Positions 11,388 through 22,737 of a stretch of DNA of 64,000 bases are shown piece by piece. The notes under the pieces were generated by a model. The model was not told the DNA's origin. It worked only from the letters and a program-made list of their open reading frames with translations, and searched no databases. The position numbers were made by a program, and so were the translations under genes. Numbering within the stretch: position 1 is the stretch's first letter; the number at the start of each line of letters is the position of its first letter. Source of the DNA: Amblyomma americanum (taxonomy: Eukaryota > Arthropoda > Arachnida > Ixodida > Ixodidae); NCBI RefSeq assembly GCF_052857255.1, contig NC_135497.1:544026358-544090357 (forward strand), read 5' to 3'.

Positions 11388-13745
11388 TCAGCTACACAAA
11401 CGTAGGTGGGTGATTCCACGGCAGATTAAACTGCCCTAAGAATCTCAATTTTTAATATCCTTGATTATTTTATACATTGTGCACAGATTATTCAGCAGGC
11501 CGACAGTGAATAATCGTTCCTGGAAATTCTAATATTTCAGGAGAATAAGCTCTAAACGACATCGTGGCAGAGGCAGTTTTCACACAAAGCTCAAATTTGC
11601 AAATTTGCAGCGACTTAAGAATTGGTACATGCAAGCCATGATGTATGTATTTTGTATGCTAAAGGTACTGGTCAGAAAGAATATGCGAAGCTTTTATGCA
11701 CCATTTTAAAGAAGCTGCTTATACTCTGAAAAAGTTTTGAAAAGCACAGGTCTCAAAATACGGCTATTTCAAGAATTTGATTTCAGCTCAAATATACAGA
11801 ATATCTCCTCCAAATTGCAAAACAGATGAACATCGAGGTACTGAAAGAGGGCACGCATTGTTATTGCTATTTAAAATAGGGAAGTGCAAGATGCAATGGT
11901 CTGAACATTGAATTTTTGAATATAGTTGTGTTTTTCAAAAATACGAAAAAACTTTATCCCAGTTTTTCATAAAACTCCTGAAACGACTCTCTAGAGGGAG
12001 GCGAAAAATAATTCAAAAATAAATACTGCATTGCTTTGCTTGCAACAATGCTATACAAGCTCATACTTGTAGCTTCATGAACATCGGCAGGATCACATAA
12101 ATGAGGGGGCGCAAGCAGCAAACACACCCTCCGCTGCTCGAAATTATTCGATAATCTCAAGAGTGAGACCTCCAACAAGAAAGATCATAGCTAATTATTT
12201 TTGTGGATCTATGTAAGACGTAAGCAGGATTCGGAGGCGCCACTATTGCCGAGTGCTGCTAACAATTATGGGAGTGCGGCCTTTAGAGATGCATGCAAAT
12301 AAAAGTTTTGGATGTAATTTTCTTACTGCACAGTTGATCTAGGATGACATGCGTGTCCCCTGTCATTCCACTACGGGCATACCGTGGCTAATCGTCTTTC
12401 TTAAATGGCATTTGTTTTAAAAATACATTTTAGTTGCTTTTTTAAGCCCGGTTCATTTATTTTTATTGGTAATGCTGGTCGTATGCTCGATATATGCTTA
12501 ATTAGTTATAGGTATGCAAGAGCGTATAGGCATTCGCTCATCTTATGTACAATTGTCTTTGAGCTTTTGTCTACTACACAGACTCTAAAATGTGCAAATG
12601 AGGTCGTGGATCATAAATAAAAGACGAGAGGAGCCTACATTACACTATGTGGATTTGTTATATGGCTCTGCAAAGCCCATATAGTAATGTTTAAACAAAA
12701 CAGTGGCTTTGAATTGAAGTTGTAGACTTCCACGTTCCTTTCTACTATATAGTCGGCCTTTCTTAATCCAGGACAATCACACAGGTTACTGTGCGGCAGA
12801 AAAATTATGTAGAGATCTTTTGTTTACGTGCATTCCTGTGGGCCACACTCCCAGTATTTACCCGCACTACGGTATAGCGGCGCCACCAAACCCTGTTTAC
12901 GTCTCAGATCGGTGTTTGTGCCCGAAATGCAATTAGGTATGCTGTATCTTGATGGAAAATATCTCAGCCTTGGTATTTGAAGAAACTTTAGAGAAACGGA
13001 AGGCAATGTTTGCTGCTTCCGCCTCCTCATTTAGGCGCTCCTGCCGATGCTCAGGAAGCTACAAGTTTCCGCTTGTATAACATTGCTGGAAAGAAAATGC
13101 TGCAACGTGTTTTTTCGTGTCCTTTTTCGCCCCCTGCTAAGGACTCGTTTCAGGAGTTAAAAATGAGGATTGGGTTCCTTTTCTTTAGATTATTTAAAAA
13201 TACATTATTAAAACATTGCAGATTTAGGGCAACACTTCTTGCACTTCCCAAAACTATATAGCAATAAAAATGTGTGCACTCCTTCAGTACCTCGGTGCAT
13301 ATTTATTGTGGAAATTCTAATACGATATTCTTCATAGTTGCGGATAAAAAAACTTCAATATAGCGTCATTTTGATACGTTTTCTGATCGAAATTTTTTCT
13401 AGTAAGCGACAGCTTCTTCACAATGGCGCATAAAAGCCTGAACTATTCCTACTCACCTATACCTTTAGCATGGAAAATACAACCATCATGACTTTCATAT
13501 CTCTATTCTTACGTCACTGCAAAGTTGCAAAAGGGAGCTGTGCGTGAAAGCACTGGCTCTGCCACGATATCATTTCGAATTTTTTCTCCTGAAATATTAG
13601 AATTTTCACAAACAAAAATTCTCTGTTGGTCTGCTGAATAATCTGTGCACATTGTTAAAAATAATCAAGCGTATTAAAAATTGGAAAAGTTGGGTCAGAT
13701 TATTCTCGCGTGGAATCACTCAGCTACATTTGTCGGGCTGATTTG
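11388..13745. mobile_element. Element with about 0.75-kb inverted arms around an 0.8-kb centre
   Basis: The left arm (about 11388-12175) and the reverse complement of the right arm (about 13005-13745) are diverged copies. Shared blocks include GTGATTCCACG/CGTGGAATCAC near the outer ends, CAGATTATTCAGCAG, AATTCTAATATTTCAGGAG, and the inner block containing CATTTA...CCTGCCGATG. The centre (12180-13005) has no recognised gene. Within the arms, one frame (minus 11980-12130, plus 13010-13160) stays colinear without indels over about 48 codons. No transposase was found; this may be a foldback-like non-autonomous element or an old inverted duplication. Confidence 0.65.
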
Positions 13746-14035
13746 GCCATGGGAAGTCAAGATGTGGCCATTTATGTTTGGTATTGATCAGTTCCCATCT
13801 CGGCTCCTACAGCCGCATGGGCCTACAGCGGCCGCCGCTACTCCCCTTTACGGAGGCGGCTGCTAGAACGCCCGTTACGACAGCTCAATGTCTCTACTGG
13901 GGCTGTACTCTCTCTTGCTGCCTCTACCCTTGGGCAAAGCAACAATAATGTCCTCTCAGCCATTGAAAGTTTCCTTTCAGACATGAAACGACTCCCATCA
14001 TGAAATCTATATGGATTCCATCTTATTGCACACAG

Positions 14036-14190
14036 AAATTTTTTCTCCTCAAATATTAACATTTTCACAACAGGAACTTCACTGTTGCCCTATTGAGTTA
14101 TGTGTGTATAATATATAAAAAAATAAAAAAATAATAGTTAGGTTTTGAAATATTTAGACATTATGATCTCTAGTGGAATCGCCGAGTTAT
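14036..14190 (+). repeat. Partial copy of the arm of the 11.4-13.7 kb inverted-repeat element
   Basis: TTTTTTCTCCTCAAATATTAACATTTTCACAACAGG matches, with few changes, the right-arm block at about 13577-13612, and AGTGGAATCGCCGAG at 14174 corresponds to the outer CGTGGAATCACTCAG. Order and strand are those of the right arm, so this is a third, shorter family member. Confidence 0.55.
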
Positions 14191-14194
14191 AACT

Positions 14195-17100
14195 GACCCG
14201 TTTGGTATCTTCGCGCTGTCCCCTTTCGTCTAGACCGGTGAATGGCGATCACACCCGACGGAGATAGTTTCTTTGGTGTCTCAGGCGCGCTCAGTAGGGG
14301 TTGTACACCGCGGACTCACCCTTTTGAACACGCCAGATGAGGAGGTACGAAAGCGCTCATCGGGTGACTGGCGCAGGAAGTGCACACTATTAAGTCTGCC
14401 ACACATGCCTCGTCCGGCGATCTATAAACAAATGCGGCGCGGCCGAACTCCCGGACCTCAGTCATCCTCATGCAGTGCGGGCTGCTGGATCTCAGAGCTG
14501 CCTCTACAGCCTCAGTATTATTCAGTACGGTGGAGTCCCCATCTGCACGGAAAAAACATCCGGAATGCAGCATACTCCGCCACAGAAGAAGCAGTCATGC
14601 GGCAACTCACCAGGGGAGAGACAGGCCGACCAGGACGAGCTCCCCTGGCCAGAAGAGCTTGTGGACATCAGAACAAGTTTCCGCGTTGTGTCGCCCTGGA
14701 AAACAGGAAAAGAACTAAGGAAACAAAACAAAATTTAAAGAAATAGCGCCGCACCCTCTGGTACTTAGCCGCAACCCAACAAAGCCAGCCACTAACCGCT
14801 TAAGATCTTCACTGCTTCGCTTCAGTTTTTTGTTTGGTTGGGCACAATTTTCTTGGAGTTTTTTTTTCAGCGACGCATTTTGTTGTATTTGCCTCTTTAA
14901 CCAGAACTTTATTCTTCTTCTGGTCGTTGGCTTTAAGAACGCCAGAATAATACCTTCTGGTTCGTTTTCTCTTGCCTCCCCTATGCTCAATGAACGGCGC
15001 TCCTCAATGCTTGTGCCGATCGCCTTTCATTTATAGGTCAGGATGCCGGATGTTAAAAAAAAACAAGAACGGAAAAAAGAAAACAGAGACATAGGATGCT
15101 AACTCAAATTTGGAGAAAAATAAGATACACTCAAGTTACTTCTCTGTTAATTATAAAAGATCAGTCAAGATTAGTGGTTATTCTCTGGCTGCCAGTGAGA
15201 GCACCTTACGCATGCGCTTTTGCAGGTTTTTGCTCCTATTGAAATATTTATGTTGAGCCGTCCAGTTTCACGTGGTCCCCTGACCGATTGAGCCACGTTT
15301 TTGGGTTCACGACTGCCATTCCTTTTTGTGGAATGTTATGCGCGCGCGCAATACAGTAGATTCAACAAATCAAATATTGTGCCGCACCTATTGATAAAAA
15401 CGGTGCAGTTTGCCAGCTGTCTGAAAGGCAGTATTTGCGGAGTTCTCTGTTTGCTTCGGGTATTCACGGTAAAAAAACTCATGTAGGCCTAATTGCCTAA
15501 TATATTATAACAATGGACGGTTGGAGGGTGATAATTGCTGGAGACAAAACTATGAGAATGGAACATCTAGCCGAAAATGCCTTAACGCGACAATATGAAG
15601 TTATTTTTCAAAGCTTTGTGTGCCCGCTTTAGTGTCATTTGCCGTCTGCGGCTAGAACAAAGCCCTCTGCCGCTATCAACGCTCTGAGCCAGTGGGAGCG
15701 GAGATAGTATTTTCTAGTATACCACCGCGACATTTGCTGTGGCCTACAAATGAGCACTAGCTGTTCTGTCGGCTCTGAATAAACAGCTGTCTGGACCCCT
15801 GGTTGTCGTAGTACTAAAAATACGACAACATGGCTCCTGAACACAATTGAAATGGAAGCGTGGCCTTGCTTTGTGACGTCGCCTATTCCTCTGGGCCGGA
15901 TGCACTAGAAGCCTCCCAGCTGCGCCTGCTGATTAAACACTAGTTACTCCATGATGCCATAATGACGTCCCGGAAGTGATCAACAGGACATGAGTCACAC
16001 GACAAAGATAAAATACTGAGCCGGATAAAGTACTGCACTTTGAACCGGCGGAAGATGAGCTAGATCGTTCATTTCGATGAGCAGCGTCGTGTGGGCCGGC
16101 CAAAGACCGGTCACCACGACGAAAGGGACCGCGGGTGAAAAAGCACGAGGCAAGTGGAGCAATGTATTTCCGGCAGGCACTCGTGTTCACGTGACGGATC
16201 AAGAGAGCGCACGACGCAGTGGACGAGAACTCATGTCCTGAAGACACGGCACTCTAAGGCTCCCGTCCGGAACGTGCTGGACTTTCCTTGATTGTAGTCA
16301 ACGCGAATTGCGCGTGTAAACTGGAAATGACAGCAAACAGCGACTCGCTGTCATGACCAATTCGTTGGATCATGATGACGACGAGGACCAGTTGACAGTG
16401 TCGAAGCGATGCTGGCAGCAGCAGCGACTACGTCGAAGGAACCGCTGCGACTGTGCGAACAGCGTACTTCCTCTGACTTGATGTTAGCCAAAGCCCTCAA
16501 CTACATCGCGTTGGAAGAAGGACGTTGTGCGCAGAGTCGTCGCGGCTGTTACAAGGTGCGTGGTACTGGTCGACCGGTGCAATGAAATAATGAACAGTGT
16601 TTTGTCAACCTGCTCTCAGTCGGATTAACAGAGCCGACAGCTCAGAAACCGCAATACGGATTCTGCAGAAGGTGCACAAAGACTCTGTGCAGGCGAAGAA
16701 GAGTTGACACGCCAGTGTCCCCACACTAAAAAGAGAGTGTAATCGTTGCTGCACCACAGAATTTTAACCATTCTAAAGACGCAGCCTACCACATCCGGGA
16801 TTCCACACAGGCAAGACGGTTGCCTTTTTCTCACAGCGCTGTCAGCGGACGAGCTCCTTTGCGCCGGAAAAAGGTATTGGCCAGACACGTCTCGCAAAGC
16901 TCGCTCCGTCCTGTGCATTCGTCTTTCTAGCGATACTTGGCGAAATCGATGCCCCATTACCGCTGTTTGTACGACCTCCAAAACAGTCCTTCAAGATGTG
17001 CCAAATAGAGACGCCATTTTAGCTGACGTATCCTCAAAATTTTCGCACGTCTTTAAAATACTGTCGGGCTGACCATCAATCAATCTCGACGTTCCGCACT

Positions 17101-18565
17101 GTCACTCTTGTTTCCCAGATGTTATGCATGTATGACGCAACTTATCCTGGGGCACGCTTTACAATTCTTTTAGAATGGAAAGAACCGTATTGCCAACGGA
17201 GTTATTATATCTTGTTGCGCTGCAGGATGTCACATACAAACACTGCGTCAGAACAATACAGAAAGATTTGTTGTATATTTGAATGCCTTGATAACGAAGC
17301 GCTAAGGGCTTCCAAAATCTTTCCTTGTAGAGGCCACTTCGTTAAGGTCGTGCGCCGTATCCCACTTACTAGAGCAAACTAAGCACGTTCGGCGCAGAAT
17401 GCGTTATTTAAATTGAATCTAAAAGATACTTCATGAAAAGAGTTGCTAACTTTCTTCCGGCCACGTCGTCCAAGGGAATGTACAACTGCAGCAGACCTTA
17501 TTACATCGTGGTTGGAGGCACGCTCTGCGGCGCGCGCAATTTCCATTGCTTGGCGAAAGTATATCTTATTTGCCATCCGAACCTTGTGACCGAGGTTTAG
17601 CAGAATACATTGCAGCATCCTTGTGGGTGCGGTGTAGGCATAAAAATAAAATTCTATAAATAATTCAGTTAATAAAATAATAAACTAAATATGCATACAC
17701 ACAACTAAACATTGTTCAACTGTCTCAGTGCAAACAGCCGTTTACGATTGGCAGCGAGGTGCTGGAAGCTTCAAACACGCTTCACACTACGTTGCCGCCA
17801 TATTCTCAAACACAATAGCGCAATATTCTCCCTGGCGTTTCTTCTCCGTTTCATGTTTTTTGCCTTGCAACATGTGCGGCTCAATTGTGCGCGGTGCCTG
17901 AAGAGCTGGTTTGTTTGACACAAGAACGCGGCGTGATTCCGGTGCCGACCGATGGCTCTCGGTCATCGCGCACAGAGACGGCGGAGCGTTATGGCGACGA
18001 AAGGCGAAGAGTCTGTTGGGCCGTTTCCTGTGGCAAGCAGCGGTGGGTAGACCTAAACAGGGAATACGTGGAAAGAGGCTGCTCGGTGGCCGGACTACCG
18101 GTGGAGGCGCGAGCCTCCGCCACTCTCCCCACTTCTTCTGTAGTGGCTCTTCAGTCCAACATGTAGAGAATTTGAGAAGGCGTGAGTACTCCTCCCTTGA
18201 CGTTACGAACAGAGGACCACAGCATATAGCCGCCACTTATAGCGGAGGTGAAGGAATTGCGGCTGGAATCACCTAACACCAGCAAGCTTCCGTTGATAAA
18301 TCTACTTTTTCAATTAAAACGCTAGACTGAAGAGCAGGTACTTTGCACGGCATTTGTTTAGATGTGCTGGCCGCAAATCAGCTTTATAAACATTGTACAG
18401 CTACTGATTTCAGCAACACTATCGCATTGCGCTTTCTCGCCTTTCTTAGTCAGTTTTCCTTTAATGCATTACTTTAAGTATAATTTCCTCTGCTTTAGAT
18501 CTTTTACTTCCTTATTTTTCTGCATAAAATTTCATGGGGCTTAGCCCTTAAGAATAATGGAAAAA
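14195..18565. other. GC-richer stretch without an identified gene
   Basis: Composition is visibly richer in GC and CpG than the first 12 kb, with frames of up to 157 codons (14273-14746 plus), 104-118 codons (15933-16247 minus, 16625-16981 minus, 16746-17072 plus) and 121-149 codons (17787-18276, both strands). None shows a domain I recognise, and overlapping frames on both strands suggest composition rather than coding. A YY1-like GCCGCCATATT at 17793-17803 could belong to a promoter, but nothing downstream supports a gene. Confidence 0.4.
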
Positions 18566-18627
18566 AAATTGGTGGTGGTTTAGCTCTGGTTAAAACTGGA
18601 GTGACGCGATAGATACAGCAGGCCAAG

Positions 18628-18876
18628 TTTGGCTTGGGTTATGGTTTATGAGGGTTAAACGTCCCAAAGCGACTCTGGCTTTGAGGGACGCCGTAGTGAA
18701 TGAAGGGCTCCGGAAATTTCGACCACCTGGGGTTCTTTAACGTGCACTGACATCGCACAGTAAACGGGCCTCTAGAATTTCGCCTCCAACGAAATTCGAC
18801 CGCCGCGGCCGGCATCGAACCCGCGTCTTTCGGGCCAGCAGCCGAGCGCCATAACCACTCAGCCACCGCGGCGGCC
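18628..18876 (-). repeat. Ruka-like tRNA-derived SINE with 14-bp target duplication
   Basis: On the minus strand: A box GGCTGAGTGGTTATGGCGC, B box GGTTCGATGCC, body GATGTCAGTGCACGTTAAAG, then CCCAGGTGGTCGAAATTTCC, GTCGCTTTGGGACGTTTAAC and a short ACCATAACCC tail. Flanks TACAGCAGGCCAAG (18614-18627) and TACAGCTGGCCAAG (18877-18890) differ at one base and look like the target duplication. The insertion splits repeat copy A. The architecture matches the tick SINE family I know as Ruka; the head derives from a tRNA and would provide an internal Pol III promoter. Confidence 0.85.
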
Positions 18877-18928
18877 TACAGCTGGCCAAGCCGAACTTGC
18901 TAAGTTGAATTGCAGTCAGTCTTTCGCT

Positions 18929-19029
18929 TAATGCGATACAGCGCGAATAAATACGGGGACGAAGCGAGACAAGACACAAACTAGCCACTAGACACCAAAT
19001 ACCAACTTGCCCGGTCTGCCACTCTTGCA
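18929..19029 (+). mobile_element. Penelope-derived short insertion with 11-bp target duplication
   Basis: AGTCTTTCGCT occurs at 18918-18928 and 19030-19040. The uninterrupted relative at 49.53 kb has this sequence once, so the 101-bp insert can be seen directly. Its left part (CAGCGCGAATAAA..., GACAAGACAC) resembles the inverted arm of the hairpin at 9.8 kb, and its right part is the tail TACCAACTTGCCCGGTCTGC at about 19000. A second inverted arm is not evident. Confidence 0.75.
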
Positions 19030-19162
19030 AGTCTTTCGCTGCTCCGTTTCGCTGGGTGTTCCTTCTTCAACTTCTTCCTATTTGACACGGCGCATGCGCA
19101 CAGTTGTGGCAGATCGGTTTCGCCGGCGCGCCGCGCCGCCACCAGCAGCAGCTGTTCCGTAC

Positions 19163-19192
19163 CACGTGGCTGCTCACGTGACCATCCACGTG
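19163..19192. promoter_or_regulatory. Three CACGTG E-boxes at 12-bp spacing
   Basis: CACGTG lies at 19163-19168, 19175-19180 and 19187-19192. The related copy B has one such site. Regular spacing may come from a small tandem expansion; regulatory function is only a possibility. Confidence 0.3.
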
Positions 19193-19881
19193 ACGAACCA
19201 CCTGATCAGCCACGGCGCCGCGCCGCCGGCAGCTGCTCCGACAGCTGCTCCGAACCACTTGACCAAAAACGTGACAGCATGGCGGCGCCACCACCGGCAC
19301 GGCGCCGCTACGCTGAAGGCTCGCAATGCTGCCGTGATGTAGTTATCGCCACAAAACAATTCATAACCTTCACAGCGCCGTACGTAGTTTTATTGAGGAC
19401 ACGTGTATCTTTTATCATCTTGATTTTGTTTTAAATAATTTCGCTTTCAAGAGAGATATCTAGGCCTCCACAGGCCTCTTATATACAACATAGCAAAAAG
19501 AAGATTTTGCTTGCAGATTTCTTCGTTTGCGGATTTATAACTTTGACTCAGGTTGACACTGCTGTTTTCAGTGCATCACAAGTAACTCCACCTCCGTTTT
19601 CATGGCGTTTCGCTACAGTTATCATCATCATCATTCATCATTTATTATACCCTAAAGGCCTCTGTTGAGGCATTACATAAGGGGGGGGGGACAAAGCAAA
19701 TGCAACTAAGAATAATACGTTAATACAACAAAACATAATGCAATACAATAAAATGAAAAACGATACATCACAATACAACGTTGGTCAATAATGAAGGGCA
19801 CAAGGCTGAATTAGGCGGTAACAACTACAACAACAACAAGAAAAATAATAAGTTAACTGGGTGAAGTTTGAGAAGTGTCTT

Positions 19882-22653
19882 TTATTCAGTACAGTGATTA
19901 ATTAATGCCTGTCGAAATTTAGTAGCGTCGCGCTCGTTAACAATGTAGTCGGGTAGCAGGTTCCAATTTTCTATTGCAGTTGGAAGAAAAGATTTATTAA
20001 ATGCCAAGGTCGATCCATGTATACGTTGAATGCTGAGGAGGTTAAACAGGCGGCGCGATGTTCTGATGGGAGCTAGTAATAATGTGTCACGAAGATCAGG
20101 AAAATTGTAATATAACTTATGAAAGAGGCAGAGTCGTGCGATTTTCCGTCGGAGCTCTAGTGGCGGGATGTTAAGTGAAGATTTAATACTGGTGATACTG
20201 CTGTGTCTATTGTAATTTGAGGATATAAAACGGGCTGCTCTGTTTTGAACGGCTTCTAAGGTGTTAATTAAGTATGCTTGGTGAGGATTCCATATAGCCG
20301 CTGCATAATCAAGTATGGTACGGGTGAATGTTTCGTATGCTAATTTTCGAACAGAAGGAGGGGCTAGGTACAGGGATCTTCGGATGAGGCCAAGTGATTT
20401 TGATGCTCTAGATGCTAGATATAAGATGTGTTCCGACCAGGTTAATTTGCTGGAGATGGTGATTCCAAGGTACCGATATGATTGGACTTGGGTTACCGTG
20501 TTTGACAGGAGTGAATATGCAGATCTGATGTTGGAACGTTTTCGCGATACTTGCATGAATTGGCACTTTGAGACATTCAGCTGCATAAGCCAGTCGGAAC
20601 ACCACCGTTCTATTATGTGTAAGTCGTTCTGAAGCGATAGTTGATCCCTGTTAGTGACAATGCGACGATAAAGGATGCAATCATCCGCAAAAAGCCGAAT
20701 AGTGGATGAAACACCGGAAGGAAGGTCATTAATGAAGATTAGAAAAAGAAGTGGGCCAAGAACGGAACCTTGGGGAACGCCAGAGATAACGTTAGTAGTG
20801 CCTGAAGGATGATTGTCGATTACTGTGTATTGGGAGCGACCTGTTAAAAAGCAATGTATCCATGATAAAACGAGAGGATCAATGGACAGTCCGGAGAGTT
20901 TAGACATGAGGCGAAGATGGGGCACGCGATCGAAGGCTTTAGAAAAATCTAAAAAGATAATGTCAGTTTGGAATGAAGAGTCCATATTTAAGTGGAGGTC
21001 AGTGGTAAATTCAAATAGCTGAGTTTCACACGAAAAACCGGAACGGAAACCATGCTGCTTAGTAAAAAAGAAATTGTTCTGATCGAGGTGTGATGCAACA
21101 TGTGAATATATGACGTGCTCTAGAAGCTTACAGGCAATGCATGTAAGAGATATTGGGCGATAATTTGAGGGATCTGATCTGTTACCTGCTTTAAACACCG
21201 GCACAACTTTGCTTATTTTCCAGTCTTTCGGAAGCAAACCCGTAGTCAATGACTGCTCGAAAATAACTTGAAGGAATAGGCTAGAACTTTCCTTAGTGCT
21301 CTTAAGAAATTTTGCAGGAATTCCGTCAGGGCCTGGTGCTTTCGACGTTTTAAGCCCATCAATTATTTTCACAATGCCTTCCGCTGCAATGTGAATGGGG
21401 GGCATTTGAGGAAAATTTGAATTGGGAACTGGTGGTATATTTTGAGGGGGCTCATGGGTGAACACCGATGAAAAATATGAATTCATTGTATCTGAGCGGA
21501 GTTCTGTGGGAACAGATGCACCACGTTCGTCAAACAAGGTGATGTCTCGTGAACGGTGAGTGTGTGGTGCCAGTATGGACCAAAATTTCTTTGGATTATT
21601 ACGAATAATGTTCTTTAAGTCCTGATGAAAGAATTTCTTTTTACTGTGCCGTAATAACCGTGTATATTGGTGAAGACATGCCAGGTATTTTTGCCATTTA
21701 GAAGCGAAAGTAGAATTTTTCGCTTCACGGTAGAGGCGTTTCTTTTTATTCGATAGTCTTCTTAGTGTGTTGGAATACCACGGTTTCCTAGCATCACCAC
21801 GAATACGTATGAGTTGAACGTAAGCACCAATAAGCGATAAAATTTTATTTTTATAGAGTAGCCAGTTTTGATCTATTGTTCGAGCAGGAGAAGAATTTAG
21901 GAAGTACGGAAAATACTTATTAAGCTCGGAATTAATCTTAGCGAAATCGGCTCTTTTGTAACTACGGATGTATTTTATTGACGGTTGTTTCATGGGGATT
22001 GGAATAGAAAGATCACACAACAGCAATTTATGATCACTGAGGAAATCAACACATGACAGTGACCGGATAAAATCTGGATTTGATACCAGGATAAGGTCAA
22101 GAATATTAGTGCCCCGGGTTGCTATTTTAACTGTTTGCATGAGGTTAAATGTGAGTACCATGTCAAGAAATTCGTTGGACTGACGAGAAGGTGCATACAG
22201 ATTGTTCCAGTCAATGTCTGGGAAGTTGAAATCCCCACAGACCACATGTTCAGCATTTGGAAAGCGAAAATGCAAGTTTGAAAGGACACTGCAAAGATCG
22301 TCAACAAAGGTACTATCGGAATCAGGCGCACGGTAGCAAGCTGTGAGGATAACAGTGCTAGAAGGTAGAGATATTCGGACGCATGTTATTTCGTGGCTAC
22401 AAGTAATCTTGACTGGAAATGAAGGTATACTAGATTTTACAAAAACCAGCACTCCGCCTCCTCTGCGCCCAACCCTATCAAGCCTATGAATAGTGAATAA
22501 GTTTTCATCGTCAAGTAACTCGCTGTTATCAACGTCAGAATTCAGCCACGATTCTGTGAAAATGGCAATGTCGGTGTCGTTGTCATGAAGGAGGGTTTCA
22601 ATGGCCTCTTTTTTGGGTAAATAACTGCAGATGTTTGTGTACATTACTGACAT
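19882..22653 (-). CDS. LINE ORF2: endonuclease and reverse transcriptase
   Basis: A 923-residue open frame. Residues 1-215 form an apurinic-type endonuclease: TESW at 33-36, CGDFNFPDIDW at 139-149, ILDLILV near 184-190 and the histidine motif SDHKLLLCD at 206-214. Reverse transcriptase follows: KAPGPDGIPAKF at 438-449, NYRPISL at 497-503, the A motif LDFSKAFD at 568-575, GVPQGSVLGP at 625-634, and the catalytic FADD at 655-658. The C-terminal part (about 720-923) has the YLGI and LNLLPDYIV-type thumb/C-terminal pattern of CR1/L2 ORF2. It would nick target DNA and copy the element RNA at the nick. No internal stop or frameshift. There is no RNase H domain, as expected for this group. The start at 22653 opens MSVMYTNICSYLPKK, a usual endonuclease N-terminus. 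Confidence 0.9.
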   Translation of the reverse strand: MSVMYTNICSYLPKKEAIETLLHDNDTDIAIFTESWLNSDVDNSELLDDENLFTIHRLDRVGRRGGGVLVFVKSSIPSFPVKITCSHEITCVRISLPSSTVILTACYRAPDSDSTFVDDLCSVLSNLHFRFPNAEHVVCGDFNFPDIDWNNLYAPSRQSNEFLDMVLTFNLMQTVKIATRGTNILDLILVSNPDFIRSLSCVDFLSDHKLLLCDLSIPIPMKQPSIKYIRSYKRADFAKINSELNKYFPYFLNSSPARTIDQNWLLYKNKILSLIGAYVQLIRIRGDARKPWYSNTLRRLSNKKKRLYREAKNSTFASKWQKYLACLHQYTRLLRHSKKKFFHQDLKNIIRNNPKKFWSILAPHTHRSRDITLFDERGASVPTELRSDTMNSYFSSVFTHEPPQNIPPVPNSNFPQMPPIHIAAEGIVKIIDGLKTSKAPGPDGIPAKFLKSTKESSSLFLQVIFEQSLTTGLLPKDWKISKVVPVFKAGNRSDPSNYRPISLTCIACKLLEHVIYSHVASHLDQNNFFFTKQHGFRSGFSCETQLFEFTTDLHLNMDSSFQTDIIFLDFSKAFDRVPHLRLMSKLSGLSIDPLVLSWIHCFLTGRSQYTVIDNHPSGTTNVISGVPQGSVLGPLLFLIFINDLPSGVSSTIRLFADDCILYRRIVTNRDQLSLQNDLHIIERWCSDWLMQLNVSKCQFMQVSRKRSNIRSAYSLLSNTVTQVQSYRYLGITISSKLTWSEHILYLASRASKSLGLIRRSLYLAPPSVRKLAYETFTRTILDYAAAIWNPHQAYLINTLEAVQNRAARFISSNYNRHSSITSIKSSLNIPPLELRRKIARLCLFHKLYYNFPDLRDTLLLAPIRTSRRLFNLLSIQRIHGSTLAFNKSFLPTAIENWNLLPDYIVNERDATKFRQALINHCTE

Positions 22654-22737
22654 GACCTTATGAGCAGGTATTCTATTCCGGCTAGACTGTTGGTGAGGGG
22701 GAGTGGAAAATGGAAGCGTAGCCGTCGGCAGTGAGCG

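Larger units (their letters stand above)
18571..19361 (+). repeat. Dispersed repeat family, copy A (interrupted twice)
   Basis: The ends TTTAGCTCTGGTTAAA at about 18576 and GATGTAGTTATCGCCACAAAAC at about 19338-19359, with the inner block TCCGTTTCGCTGGGTGTTCC, also occur in the same order at 49.44-49.74 kb. In copy A the element is split by a SINE (18628-18876) and by a PLE fragment (18929-19029), each with its own target duplication. It also carries a GC-rich expansion at 19120-19290 with three CACGTG motifs spaced exactly 12 bp apart. No coding capacity recognised. Confidence 0.7.

Noticed and set aside
14273..14746. A 157-codon plus-strand frame as a possible host gene
   Set aside because: No domain, two other frames and the opposite strand are open over the same GC-rich patch, and composition explains the length.
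17787..18276. Overlapping 121-149 codon frames near a YY1-like motif
   Set aside because: Both strands are open and arginine/proline-rich, typical of CpG-rich non-coding DNA; no start or splice evidence favours one.
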